64,000 nt of DNA. It comes from Clostridia bacterium. GTDB lineage: Bacteria; Bacillota; Clostridia; Oscillospirales; CAG-272. Positions within the stretch are counted from its first letter, which is position 1. Each line of letters starts with the position of its first letter. Location of the stretch: the NCBI GenBank assembly GCA_017937845.1, contig JAGBCV010000029.1:1-64000 (forward strand). The letters are read 5' to 3'. A program made the position numbers and the translations under genes. The notes under the pieces are model-generated. The model was given only the letters and a program-made list of their open reading frames with translations. It made no database searches and had not been told where the DNA came from. This document shows, piece by piece, positions 1 to 8,561 of the stretch.

Positions 1-133
1 CTGTCTCAAATTTGGGTAATGCTTCCAATTAATTAAAAAATCGAATAAAAAACACTTGCGTTCCATAATGGGTTGCAAGTGTTTTTTGCATGGAATGTTT
101 ATCAAATGGAAATAATCTCCAAACTTGAGACAG
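1..133. mobile_element. MITE-like element with 15-bp terminal inverted repeats
   Basis: Positions 1-15 (CTGTCTCAAATTTGG) and 119-133 (CCAAACTTGAGACAG) are inverted repeats with one mismatch. The right end continues with CCCC, so the full end reads like the GGGGCTGTCTCAAA type terminus known from IS1182-like elements. The 133-bp body has no coding capacity and contains a perfect 13-bp hairpin (47-59 with 75-87) whose arms end in A/T runs, so it can act as a bidirectional terminator. The left end may extend beyond the window. Either a MITE or the trimmed remnant of an IS; the family assignment is from memory of terminus sequences. Confidence 0.55.
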
Positions 134-223
134 CCCCTTTTCTGATTTTTTCAAAAATAGTGAAACATTTCTGCAAAAAATCCGACTATATAGGTGATAA
201 ACGATGGGAAAGGAAGTGTTTTT

Positions 224-775
224 ATGAAAAAATTTGATTTTACACGTATTTTGGCATTGGTGATGGCGGTTTTGCTTTCGGTTTCACTTGTTGCTTGCGA
301 TGAAGAAACGCCGAAAACGGATGGAAAGTACGAGGGCGATTTGGAAGATCTGCTCGAAGAAATCTATGCGTACGGTACTTACAGCGAGATGCTGACGGAG
401 ATGCTGGAAGCGCCGTCCGACACGGAAAATCATTCTTATGTCCGTCTTTTGACGATTGAACTCACCGAAGAAAACGAAGCGAGATTCCTTGGCACAAGCG
501 GGATTCCGTATGAAAGGGCGATCGCATCTGAGCCGAATATCAGCCCGACCTTATATTCTCTTTGTCTGCTGAAGGTAAAAGAGGGTGAGGACGTGGCAAA
601 GGTCGCAAAAATGGTCAAAGAAAATGCAGACCCGATGAAGTGGGTCTGCACAGGTCTTTCCGACAATGACGTGTACGTGGAATATGCGGACGACGTGGTG
701 CTTCTCGTCATGAGCGCTGAGGATGGGGAAGCGCTTGCCGCGGCGTTTCGCGCGGTGATGAAAGGAATCGAGTAA
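224..775 (+). CDS. Small secreted lipoprotein, DUF4358-like
   Basis: A 183-residue lipoprotein. The start at 224 is preferred over the upstream GTG at 194, because a purine-rich RBS (aaaggaag) lies 7-9 bases ahead and the protein then begins with MKK, a hydrophobic stretch and the lipobox LVAC, with Cys at about residue 25. The mature part is acidic. Its C-terminal half (about residues 110-180: TLYSLCLLKV, a segment around VAKMVKENADP, then VLLVMS) resembles Gram-positive DUF4358 lipoproteins; this is recognition by eye. Anchored to the outer face of the membrane; function unknown. Monocistronic, followed by a terminator hairpin and a convergent gene. Confidence 0.75.
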   Translation: MKKFDFTRILALVMAVLLSVSLVACDEETPKTDGKYEGDLEDLLEEIYAYGTYSEMLTEMLEAPSDTENHSYVRLLTIELTEENEARFLGTSGIPYERAIASEPNISPTLYSLCLLKVKEGEDVAKVAKMVKENADPMKWVCTGLSDNDVYVEYADDVVLLVMSAEDGEALAAAFRAVMKGIE

Positions 776-782
776 CAAGTAG

Positions 783-812
783 GGGCGACCCTGTGTGGTC
801 GCCCGATTTTTA
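783..812 (+). terminator. Hairpin terminator between convergent genes
   Basis: GGGCGACC (783-790) pairs with GGTCGCCC (797-804), followed by GATTTTTAT. It ends the lipoprotein gene and sits just past the stop of the convergent DUF4830 gene. The sequence also resembles a GTAGGGGCGAC...GTCGCCCG palindrome that is common in gut Clostridia. Confidence 0.7.
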
Positions 813-1292
813 TGTCTTTTCCGGTGCTTCAAAGCCGTGAACGAAGCCGTTGACATCTGCGGAGCAAACGTCCCCGCCGACGACCTTGTTTTTATAAATA
901 AGCAGGCTGACGTAGACGGTGCCTTCATAATCGGGGTAATTCGTTACCTTATAGGTGTAGCGCGTGACGGTTTTGCCCTTGTATTTGGCGAGGTTGAGTC
1001 CTTGTTCCTTTTGCATTTCGTTATAGCCGAGATAAACGGTGTCAAAGGTTTCGGGAACGGTTACTTCAACGGTTTCGAGCGGTTCTTCCGCGACTTCCCA
1101 GCCAAATTGAGAAATAAAAGCAAGGCGGTCACTGTTTTCATAGATCTTCGTATAAGAAATATCGGAAACAGGCTGTGTTTCGCCGTCGCCATAGGTGGGA
1201 ATAAGGGCAATGAGCGCGAAAAGCACCGCAATGGAAAGCGCGATCGCAGAAATAAATTTGATCGTAGCGCTGCGAATGGAATATACGAACAT
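810..1292 (-). CDS. DUF4830 domain membrane-anchored protein
   Basis: A 160-residue protein with one N-terminal transmembrane anchor (about residues 10-30) and an extracytoplasmic domain. The segments RLAFISQFGWEVAEEP, then YNEMQKEQGL-L-KYKGK and TRYTYKVTNYPDYEGTVYV, and the terminal GGDVCSADVNGFVHGF are the pattern I know from DUF4830 proteins of Clostridia; the match covers the full expected length. An AGGA-type RBS precedes the ATG. It is 57 bp downstream of the DUF1836 gene on the same strand and probably shares its transcript. Biochemical role unknown in the family. Confidence 0.8.
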   Translation of the reverse strand: MFVYSIRSATIKFISAIALSIAVLFALIALIPTYGDGETQPVSDISYTKIYENSDRLAFISQFGWEVAEEPLETVEVTVPETFDTVYLGYNEMQKEQGLNLAKYKGKTVTRYTYKVTNYPDYEGTVYVSLLIYKNKVVGGDVCSADVNGFVHGFEAPEKT

Positions 1293-1349
1293 AAAAAATC
1301 CTCCAAAATGATATGGTTTTGTTCCATATATATTTCGGAGGGTATTTTT

Positions 1350-1958
1350 TTATTCCTCAGATTCGGAAGTATCTGCTTTTGCCTTCTTTTTCTCGGCTTT
1401 TTTATCAGCCTTTTCGGATTTCGCTTCTTCAGGCTCGTCCTTTTTGATGGCATGATAGGCGTGCATGGCAACGGTACGCGCGGCGTTGGCTTTCATGACG
1501 TTTTCAATGGCAATAAAGCTCAGAATCTCTTCTGTTTCGGCGGTTTTAACGGTTTCTTCTGCGATCTTTGCGGCGGCGGAAAGCTCGTTTTCAAAGGTCT
1601 TTGCAAGTCCGTTCAAGACGTTTTCGATGTTATCGGCTTCAATTCCGCGATGAATGACGTCGGAGATCGCGGAAATTTCCATGACGGGCTTTGTGATGCA
1701 GACGATCATGAGAATGGCAAGGTGAGTACGGTTATATTTTTTGTTTTTCGGCGGAGGCAAAACACCGCTTTTAACGTAATTATTGATCATGGACGGTGTG
1801 AGAAGTCCTTTTCCGTCTGCGGAAAGGACGCTTAAATATTTTTCGGCAAGCGCGATGACTTGATCCATATACAGGTCAAATTCGGGAAGTTCATGCCAAC
1901 GGGGGATATGAAATGCAGAAACTTCACCGCAAGTGATTAAAAATCGTTGTTTTTCCAT
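1350..1958 (-). CDS. DUF1836 (MerR-like HTH) regulator
   Basis: A 202-residue protein. Residues about 15-125 fit DUF1836: PRWHELPEFDLYMDQVI, the DNA-binding-like segment LTPSMINNYVKSGVLPPP, then KKYNRTHLAILMIV. The family has a winged-helix, MerR-like N-terminus and is a presumed transcription factor in Firmicutes. The C-terminal 30 residues are a low-complexity Lys/Glu/Ala tail (KKAEKKKAKAD), likely disordered. Upstream of and co-oriented with the DUF4830 gene. The target regulon cannot be read from the sequence. Confidence 0.85.
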   Translation of the reverse strand: MEKQRFLITCGEVSAFHIPRWHELPEFDLYMDQVIALAEKYLSVLSADGKGLLTPSMINNYVKSGVLPPPKNKKYNRTHLAILMIVCITKPVMEISAISDVIHRGIEADNIENVLNGLAKTFENELSAAAKIAEETVKTAETEEILSFIAIENVMKANAARTVAMHAYHAIKKDEPEEAKSEKADKKAEKKKAKADTSESEE

Positions 1959-2075
1959 AATAATTCCATAACCGCATAGCGGTTTCCTTTATGTTCTGAT
2001 GGTATCATTTTAACATATCTTTTTTGAAATTTCAATAGTGTTCAAAAAATCGTATGATATTTTTCTCAAAAACCA

Positions 2076-2104
2076 TTGACAAAATTAAAATAAACATTTA
2101 TAAT
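2076..2104 (+). promoter_or_regulatory. Sigma-A promoter for the PAP2-like gene
   Basis: TTGACA (2076-2081), 17-bp spacer, TATAAT (2099-2104): a perfect consensus. The transcript would start near 2111, about 25 bases before the start codon. Confidence 0.9.
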
Positions 2105-2133
2105 GGTTTTGAAAACCAGATGATGAAAGGTGA

Positions 2134-2772
2134 ATGAATATGACAAACAGTATCGATTCAAATAAAATAATTTCAAAAAACAAAAGATGGAGTATGGATA
2201 TGAAAGTGGTTTATAAAATCGCCCGTATTTTGACACTTGCACAGCTTTTGGCGGCGTTTTCGCTGACCATGCTGTATATTTATCGTCCCGATATCTATCC
2301 GACAGGCGGACATTTTGCTTATATGCTCTTTTATTTGGGCATTTTGCCTCTTTTGGCATATCCGCTTCAGCCCATCGTGCCGAAATTTAAGGGTAAGGGC
2401 AGAGATGGTCAAAGAACACTTGCGATGATCTTTGCGGTCGTTGGTTACGTTTTGAGCGTGGTTACCTGTGCGTTGACGGGTGCTTCCTCTGAGATGTGGC
2501 TCATTGCCTTGGAATATTTGATCTCGGGTATTTTGATCCTTGTTTTTAATAAGGTCTTTCATATTCGCATCAGCGCGCACGGTTGCGGTTCGGCAGGTCC
2601 TATCTTCCTTCTTTTGTATTTCGGACTTTATGCGCCTGCGGCAATCATGGCGGTGCTGACCGTGATCGCATACGTTTCCAGCGTGAAGATGAAGCGCCAT
2701 ACCGTTCCTCAGCTTGTGGGCGGTAGCTTGGTTTCTGTGCTTCTTCTCGGTGTTTTGGTTTTGATTTTTTGA
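2134..2772 (+). CDS. PAP2-like integral membrane protein
   Basis: A 212-residue protein with five to six hydrophobic helices after a short cytoplasmic N-terminus. The second half carries a weak PAP2 (phosphatidic acid phosphatase type 2) signature: RISAHGCGSAG near residue 148 and, after two helices, KRHTVPQLVGGSL, matching the SxxxH and SRxxxxxHxxxQ/DxxxG spacing. The conserved catalytic Arg of SR is not obvious (VKMKRH), so activity is uncertain. ATG at 2134 and at 2140 (AATATG) are both possible; the RBS AAAGG at 2125-2129 fits the second better. Strong promoter directly upstream, terminator at 2797. Confidence 0.6.
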   Translation: MNMTNSIDSNKIISKNKRWSMDMKVVYKIARILTLAQLLAAFSLTMLYIYRPDIYPTGGHFAYMLFYLGILPLLAYPLQPIVPKFKGKGRDGQRTLAMIFAVVGYVLSVVTCALTGASSEMWLIALEYLISGILILVFNKVFHIRISAHGCGSAGPIFLLLYFGLYAPAAIMAVLTVIAYVSSVKMKRHTVPQLVGGSLVSVLLLGVLVLIF

Positions 2773-2796
2773 TATTTTTTCATATTTCTCTTTGCG

Positions 2797-2832
2797 AGAG
2801 TCATGCGAGGGCATGGCTCTTACTTTTTTTTG
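2797..2832 (+). terminator. Rho-independent terminator
   Basis: AGAGTCATGC (2797-2806) pairs with GCATGGCTCT (2811-2820), including one G-T pair, then TACTTTTTTTT. It ends the PAP2-like gene. Confidence 0.8.
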
Positions 2833-2886
2833 AAAGAAAAAAGTTGTAAAAAAGAAGCAAAAAACCTGCGGTAAAGCAGGTTTATA
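2822..2886 (+). repeat. Partial copy of the large 42.1/56.9-kb repeat
   Basis: The run TTTTTTTTGAAAGAAAAAAG, then a segment GTAAAAAAGAAGCAAAAAACC and a GCAGGTTTAT, matches the left end of the large repeats at 42110-42760 and 56540-56920. Only about 60 bp is kept and the GCAGGTTT part is rebuilt into a small hairpin (ACCTGC...GCAGGT). It is probably a decayed fragment. Confidence 0.55.
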
Positions 2887-2897
2887 AAAAACAATAC

Positions 2898-2937
2898 CGC
2901 CGAGAGCGACCGTCATGATTGCTCTCGGCGTTTTTTT
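2898..2937. terminator. Bidirectional terminator between convergent genes
   Basis: GCCGAGAGC (2898-2906) pairs with GCTCTCGGC (2921-2930) around an AT-containing loop, followed by a run of seven T. It lies exactly at the 3' end of the convergent sigma-factor gene. Confidence 0.75.
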
Positions 2938-4576
2938 ACTTCATTACATTTTCGGGTTCTTCAATGACCAGCACCATCGGAATTGCTTTTTTCTGCTGAT
3001 CCGGAATAAAATCACCGCTCGTGATGGCACGCTTTACGATTGCCATAGGGAAAGCGTAAAAAGTGTATTTTCTAAACTCGGCAATCTTCCCCTCCAAATG
3101 TGCAGGAATTTTCAATTTCAAATGAGGGAACAGTTCCCGTAATGGTTCTTCGATAAGATCTCCCAATTTCTTCATATAGGATACACTGATTTTGAACAAT
3201 TCAGAAAACTGTGATTTACTGATGACGGGAATCGCAACCTTGGATTCATCGTTTTCATAACGCAGAACACCACAAGAAACAAGATGCGGAATATCCTCCA
3301 AATATCTCAGGTTAAAGCCCGTATATTCAAATGGGATACATTTGTAAAGAATATACAGCATTTTACAAAGATCATCATCATAAATTTCAACAGGACCAAG
3401 CCTATATCGGTTCAAATCGGGTTGTGTATCATACACATGAAGCGTTACCGATTTGCTGCTAAAGAAATTATCCCAATGCGTGAATCGTTCTCCACCATAA
3501 AAATATGAGGAAACGGAATAATTTTTCCAATTAAAATCCATAGTAGCGTAGCGTGTTCCCTGCGCAATCCAACAGCCACCGTCGGGTCTTTCCGGGCAAA
3601 TTTCGTTTGCATCTACAATTCTTTTGACAGCTTGATATTGTCCTCTTGCAAGAACATCAATCATCGCATAGTATTTCAGATCTATCTGCTCGCTATCCGA
3701 TAACCGCTCAAACCAAGGTAAGGAATGAATATCCGCAAACAATTCAGTAATCAAATTCCATACGGCTTGATACTGCTTATTTGCAAAATCGAGCTGAATA
3801 TCCAGCGTTGCTATTTTATCATACGGGCTGGAAATCAAAAAATCGGTAAAGACTTTATTTCCGCTTCGTGCCATCAGTTCACACTTAACGAGATCTTCTA
3901 CTGCTTTTTCAATATAGGGTGTCGGGATACCGAGCGCTTTGGCAATTTCCACCGCTGTTACGGGTTTCTCATAGGCAATGAGCAAAATATTTTGCTTCAT
4001 AAGATCATTCTGCACAAGCGACCTTGGCTCATTATGGAAACCGGGACGACCTGCACATCCTATTTCAAGACGTTCGGGGACATAACTTTGTTTTTCATAC
4101 TGTTCCATAGCATCAAATCCTTTCCGCATCTGATCTCTGCCCGAAGAAAGGCGGGATAACACCGTACCCTTTGGCACGCCCAATTCATCGGCAATATTCT
4201 GTACTTTCTTTCCTTCCAGATAATGCTTGACAATGACTTCCCGTTGCAATTTTGCCAAATATGCCACTTCTCGTCGAATCTGCTCCGCAGTCGGACGGTC
4301 AATTTCATTGTTATCTGAAATATCCTCGATATCTGGCATCTCATCAACGCTGACAATCGGCAATTTATATTTTTTACGCAATGCTTCATTCCATTTATTG
4401 GCAAGGACAGAAGTAAGCCAATATTTCATATTGTCGATGATACCGCCGCCGCTTACAAACTGAATAGCAGCAAGAAGTGTTTCCTGTGTTAAATCCTCAG
4501 CGTCATTCACATCACCGCACTTTTTCAAGGCAAGAGCAAACAGATACTCTGTATATTTTATAATTTCGTTTTTCAT
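2936..4576 (-). CDS. ECF-type sigma factor with about 380-residue C-terminal extension
   Basis: A 546-residue protein. Residues 1-75 form sigma region 2 (ALKKCGDVNDAEDLTQETLL, the classic DAEDLTQE). Residues about 115-165 form sigma region 4 (REVIVKHYLEGKKVQNIA, then ELGVPKGTVLSRLSSGR). The remaining residues are unusual for ECF factors; they begin with a winged-helix-like piece at about 195-245 (VTAVEIAKALGIPTPYIEKA) and continue as an alpha/beta domain I do not recognise. The start is set at 4576, where an AGAGG box lies 7 bases upstream, rather than at the longer frame from 4606. Composition is AT-richer than neighbours. No anti-sigma gene is adjacent, so the extension may act as the sensor (inference). 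Confidence 0.85.
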   Translation of the reverse strand: MKNEIIKYTEYLFALALKKCGDVNDAEDLTQETLLAAIQFVSGGGIIDNMKYWLTSVLANKWNEALRKKYKLPIVSVDEMPDIEDISDNNEIDRPTAEQIRREVAYLAKLQREVIVKHYLEGKKVQNIADELGVPKGTVLSRLSSGRDQMRKGFDAMEQYEKQSYVPERLEIGCAGRPGFHNEPRSLVQNDLMKQNILLIAYEKPVTAVEIAKALGIPTPYIEKAVEDLVKCELMARSGNKVFTDFLISSPYDKIATLDIQLDFANKQYQAVWNLITELFADIHSLPWFERLSDSEQIDLKYYAMIDVLARGQYQAVKRIVDANEICPERPDGGCWIAQGTRYATMDFNWKNYSVSSYFYGGERFTHWDNFFSSKSVTLHVYDTQPDLNRYRLGPVEIYDDDLCKMLYILYKCIPFEYTGFNLRYLEDIPHLVSCGVLRYENDESKVAIPVISKSQFSELFKISVSYMKKLGDLIEEPLRELFPHLKLKIPAHLEGKIAEFRKYTFYAFPMAIVKRAITSGDFIPDQQKKAIPMVLVIEEPENVMK

Positions 4577-4656
4577 TTTGAGACCTCTTTGAAAGCTTTC
4601 ACCCATAAGTCGTAGGATTTGAATTTGATTCGGTTGATTATCAAAGTTTTTTTATC

Positions 4657-4685
4657 ATTATATCATAAATTTATGAAGTAGTCTA
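4657..4685 (-). promoter_or_regulatory. Probable promoter of the sigma-factor gene
   Basis: On the minus strand TAGACT (4685-4680), 17-bp spacer, TATAAT (4662-4657). The -10 is perfect and the -35 weak. About 80 bases upstream of the ATG. Confidence 0.55.
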
Positions 4686-4770
4686 CTCGATAAGCGTATA
4701 ATTCGTTTTTGTGCCACCTTTCGCCCAAAGGAGGATTGATAAGGGTACTGTTTTTACAATACAGCAAAAG

Positions 4771-4794
4771 AAAAAGCCCCTTTCGGGACTTTTT
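4771..4794 (-). terminator. Terminator of gdhA
   Basis: On the minus strand AAAAAGTCCC-GAAA-GGGGCTTTTT forms a ten-pair stem with a GNRA loop and a U tract, 20 bases after the gdhA stop codon. Confidence 0.85.
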
Positions 4795-4814
4795 CTAAGT
4801 ATCAAATTACATTA

Positions 4815-6170
<1,356 letters not shown>

Positions 6171-6206
6171 CTATATAATGAAATCAATGATTCAAAGAAT
6201 GAAAAC

Positions 6207-6235
6207 AGTATAACAAAATAGAGAGAGTTCGTCAA
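6207..6235 (-). promoter_or_regulatory. gdhA promoter
   Basis: Minus strand TTGACG (6235-6230), 17-bp spacer, TATACT (6212-6207). It gives a leader of about 50 bases before the gdhA ATG. Confidence 0.8.
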
Positions 6236-6349
6236 GTATTTTTTCAAAACTTTTCACTATATTATGGAATTAAAAGTCAAAAAATGGATAAAAGAGGAAG
6301 GCGAGAAGAAATTTTTTTGAAAAATTCCAAAAAATCATCGGAAAAGCTA

Positions 6350-6379
6350 TTGACAAGTGTATGGAATTTGTGATAGAAT
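6350..6379 (+). promoter_or_regulatory. Promoter of the rplU-prp-rpmA operon
   Basis: TTGACA (6350-6355), 18-bp spacer, TAGAAT (6374-6379). The transcript would begin near 6386, leaving a leader of about 85 bases. The 6236-6349 stretch between the two divergent promoters is AT-rich and holds nothing else recognisable. Confidence 0.8.
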
Positions 6380-6385
6380 AAACTG

Positions 6386-6465
6386 CCGCATAATGTCAAG
6401 GCCGTAAAAAACAAGACGCATTGTTTGCCTTGCTTAGCGAGTCATGATATGAAAGAGAGGTGCTT
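6386..6465 (+). promoter_or_regulatory. Structured leader of rplU (L21-leader candidate)
   Basis: The leader folds into a hairpin: CAAGGC (6397-6402) with GCCTTG (6427-6432), and AAACAA (6409-6414) with TTGTTT (6421-6426), loop GACGCA, with a six-base bulge CGTAAA on the 5' side only. Firmicutes rplU operons carry an autoregulatory L21 leader, so position and compact bulged stem fit that role. I could not compare it with the Rfam model. Confidence 0.5.
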
Positions 6466-6470
6466 TTCCA

Positions 6471-6779
6471 ATGTTCGCAATTATCGTAACAGGCGGAAAG
6501 CAGTACAAAGTTCAGGAAGGCGACGTTGTTTTCGTAGAAAAACTCAACGCAGCTGAAGGCGAAGAAGTTAAATTTGAAGAAGTTCTCGCTGTATCCGGTG
6601 ATAGCTTTGTTACAGGCAAGCCCACCGTTGAAGGTGCTTATGTAACTGCAACCGTAGTTAAGAATGGCAAGGGCAAGAAGATCCACATTCTTAAGTACAA
6701 AGCTAAGAAAAACGAAAAGAAGAAGATCGGTCACAGACAGCCTTACACCAAGGTTCAGATCGCTAAGATCGTTCTCTAA
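6471..6779 (+). CDS. rplU: 50S ribosomal protein L21
   Basis: A 102-residue protein of canonical length. It starts [14 protein letters not shown] and ends with [14 protein letters not shown], both signatures of bacterial L21, which binds 23S rRNA together with L20 in the large subunit. An AGAGAGG box precedes the ATG. First gene of the rplU-prp-rpmA operon, five bases before prp, behind a folded leader. Confidence 0.98.
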   Translation: MFAIIVTGGKQYKVQEGDVVFVEKLNAAEGEEVKFEEVLAVSGDSFVTGKPTVEGAYVTATVVKNGKGKKIHILKYKAKKNEKKKIGHRQPYTKVQIAKIVL

Positions 6780-6784
6780 TTCCT

Positions 6785-7144
6785 ATGACAAAAGTGGTTT
6801 TTTACAAAAGACACGGCATTTTTTACGGGTTTCATGAGGAAGGTCATGCAGGCTATGCCGAGTTCGGAGAGGACGTCGTCTGCTCCGCGCTTTCCGCAAT
6901 GACTATGCTCATCATCAATACCTGTGAAACGGTTTGGGGCGTTGACGTTCATTATGAGATCGACGACGAGACCACCGATATCACGGTCACCGTAAAAGAG
7001 GCTCTCCCCGAATTTGCATCCAGCGACGAAAAGCAGTATGCCGTTTCGGGTCTTATCGAGGGTTACTATTATCAGCTCATGGATCTTCTTGAGGATTATA
7101 GCGACTATATCGATGTGGAAGCAGAAGAAAAACCCATCAAATGA
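6785..7144 (+). CDS. prp: Ribosomal-processing cysteine protease Prp
   Basis: A 119-residue cysteine protease (YsxB family). The active-site block GHAGYAEFGEDVVCSALS holds the catalytic His21 and Cys33. Prp removes the N-terminal extension of ribosomal protein L27 in Firmicutes and related phyla. Placement between rplU and rpmA is the standard arrangement, and the L27 encoded next carries the matching cleavage motif, so enzyme and substrate are cotranscribed. Five bases separate it from rplU; 66 bases separate it from rpmA. Confidence 0.95.
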   Translation: MTKVVFYKRHGIFYGFHEEGHAGYAEFGEDVVCSALSAMTMLIINTCETVWGVDVHYEIDDETTDITVTVKEALPEFASSDEKQYAVSGLIEGYYYQLMDLLEDYSDYIDVEAEEKPIK

Positions 7145-7210
7145 GTCTTTTTAAGACTCGGGGCGTATGCCCGCAGTTACACAAAATCAGAAAACGGAGG
7201 TATCACGAGT

Positions 7211-7489
7211 ATGTTGAGACTTGGCTTGCAATTTTTTGCACATAAAAAAGGCGTAGGTTCTACAAAGAACGGACGCGATAGCCGCGCACAGAGACTTGGC
7301 GTTAAGAAATCCGACGGCCAGGCAGTTCTCGCAGGCAACATCATCGTTCGCCAGAGAGGCACTAACGTGCATCCCGGTCAGAACGTTGGTATCGGCTCTG
7401 ACGACACCCTTTTCGCTCTCAAGAGTGGCGTTGTTAAATTTGAACGCTACGGCGACAACAAGAAGCGTGTAAGCGTCGTTGCTGAATAA
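7211..7489 (+). CDS. rpmA: 50S ribosomal protein L27, with Prp-cleaved N-terminal extension
   Basis: A 92-residue protein. It begins [20 protein letters not shown]; in Firmicutes, Prp cuts after the double Phe so that the mature protein starts AHKKG and its N-terminus reaches the peptidyl-transferase centre. The start is fixed by the CGGAGG box about 10 bases upstream. Standard L27 core follows ([25 protein letters not shown]). Last gene of the operon, followed by a terminator at 7515. Confidence 0.98.
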   Translation: MLRLGLQFFAHKKGVGSTKNGRDSRAQRLGVKKSDGQAVLAGNIIVRQRGTNVHPGQNVGIGSDDTLFALKSGVVKFERYGDNKKRVSVVAE

Positions 7490-7514
7490 GACACGAATTT
7501 GATTTACTACACAG

Positions 7515-7543
7515 AAACGGACTTCGCGTAAGTCCGTTTTTTG
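7515..7543 (+). terminator. Terminator of the rplU operon
   Basis: AAACGGACTT (7515-7524), loop CGCGT, AAGTCCGTTTTTT: perfect stem with U tract. Confidence 0.9.
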
Positions 7544-7562
7544 TACCATCGGGGTATTTTTT

Positions 7563-7997
7563 ATGAAAAAAGTATATTCTGTCGTGTCCTCTTATCTCGG
7601 ACACGTTGGCTTCTATTTCCTTTTGACCATTTTATTCTTTTCCATCGTTGCGCTCGTTAAGGTCTCCACGACCTTTAATCTCGTTCTCGTTTGGTCGGCG
7701 CTCCTTTTTGCGGCGTTGCTCGGACTTGCGGACGGTGTATTCGCGCTGAAATTCCTTGGCTCTTACCTTGTGAAATTGGTCGTGCATATCATTCTTGCGA
7801 CTGCGGCTTTCGCAATTTCGTTCGTTTGGGTCTCGGACGGCGTGATCGAAGAAAGCAGTACGGCTGTCGTCGGCGTTTTGGCGTTTGCTTTTATTATGAT
7901 CTTGATCTCCGTTGTACGCGGTGTCGTTCATACGGCTTTTGCCAAAAAAGAAAATGAAAGCAAGGCGTATAATTATTTGTATACAGCGCAAAAATAA
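7563..7997 (+). CDS. Four-helix integral membrane protein of unknown function
   Basis: A 144-residue protein with four predicted membrane helices (about residues 13-33, 38-58, 66-92, 98-120), short loops, and a basic/polar C-terminus. The size and helix layout recall DUF3021-like small membrane proteins, but I see no diagnostic motif and do not assign a family. It lies 20 bases after the rplU-operon terminator, so it may be read through or use a promoter I cannot see. A terminator hairpin follows at 8017. Confidence 0.65.
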   Translation: MKKVYSVVSSYLGHVGFYFLLTILFFSIVALVKVSTTFNLVLVWSALLFAALLGLADGVFALKFLGSYLVKLVVHIILATAAFAISFVWVSDGVIEESSTAVVGVLAFAFIMILISVVRGVVHTAFAKKENESKAYNYLYTAQK

Positions 7998-8016
7998 TCG
8001 TCCCTATGCAGTATAT

Positions 8017-8060
8017 GTGAAAGCGGAAGATGCGTTCCTTTCTCCGCTTTCACAATTTTT
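8017..8060 (+). terminator. Terminator after the 7563 membrane gene
   Basis: GTGAAAGCGGA (8017-8027) pairs with TCCGCTTTCAC (8043-8053), followed by AATTTTTTC. Confidence 0.8.
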
Positions 8061-8091
8061 TCAAAAAAGACGAAAAAATTTTGAAAATCTA

Positions 8092-8120
8092 TTGACAAAC
8101 AGAATAAGATATGATATCAT
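8092..8120 (+). promoter_or_regulatory. tRNA-Lys promoter
   Basis: TTGACA (8092-8097), 17-bp spacer, TATCAT (8115-8120), about 32 bases before the mature tRNA start. Confidence 0.8.
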
Positions 8121-8158
8121 ATGTAAGCGCTCAGGGGTGAGCGACAAAAATTGAATAT

Positions 8159-8234
8159 GATCCATTAGCTCAGTAGGTAGAGCACATGACTTTTAATCAT
8201 GGTGTCCGGAGTTCGACTCTCCGATGGATCACCA
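8159..8234 (+). tRNA. tRNA-Lys (anticodon TTT)
   Basis: A complete 76-nt cloverleaf. The acceptor stem GATCCAT (8159-8165) pairs with ATGGATC (8224-8230); D-arm GCTC/GAGC; anticodon stem CATGA/TCATG around loop CTTTTAA with anticodon TTT at 8192-8194; T-arm with GTTCGACTC; discriminator A and a genome-encoded CCA (8232-8234). Single tRNA, with its own promoter and terminator. Confidence 0.98.
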
Positions 8235-8282
8235 AAAAGAAACGGCAATTTTCGGAAGAAAGTTGCCGTTTCTTTTTGGTGT
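8235..8282 (+). terminator. tRNA-Lys terminator
   Basis: AAAAAGAAACGGCAA (8235-8249) pairs with TTGCCGTTTCTTTTT (8263-8277): a perfect 15-bp stem ending in a U tract. Confidence 0.85.
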
Positions 8283-8561
8283 TCTTTTCTTTTTTCTCTC
8301 TCCATTCTTCACTCTTCTCTGAAAATTGCCGTTTCCGGTGAAAAGAGAAGAGTGAAAAGAGAAAAGAAAAGGTGCTTTGCTTCGCAAAGCGAATGAATGA
8401 AAACGCAAAATGTGAAAAAATTTGTCCCTTTTGCACAAGAAAATCCGATTTTTTTCGTAAGGCACTTGGCGAAAATTTTCAAAAATTTGTACGCAAAACG
8501 ATTTTTTTATGGTATACTGTATAGGTAAAATATTTTTTGATAAAGAAAGGAATTTACCATC
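8283..8561. other. Non-coding spacer with inverted GGCAATTTTC remnants
   Basis: AAACGGCAATTTTC (8241-8254) recurs inverted as GAAAATTGCCGTTT at 8322-8335, and a small GCTTTGC-TTC-GCAAAGC hairpin lies near 8373. The rest is AT-rich. A likely -10 box TATACT (8514-8519) sits ahead of the next gene without a clear -35. No coding signal seen. Confidence 0.5.

Noticed and set aside
795..1835. A 346-residue plus-strand frame across 795-1835
   Set aside because: It runs antisense through the DUF4830 and DUF1836 genes, both of which have family motifs and RBSs; the frame itself looks like Phe-rich noise.
2134..2772. Active PAP2 phosphatase
   Set aside because: Only the His-containing parts of the signature are present; the Arg of SR and the first KxxxxxxRP motif are not seen, so only PAP2-like is claimed.
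8283..8400. Possible CRISPR-like short repeats after tRNA-Lys
   Set aside because: Only two inverted copies of a 14-mer and purine/pyrimidine-rich simple sequence; no regularly spaced direct repeats anywhere in the window.
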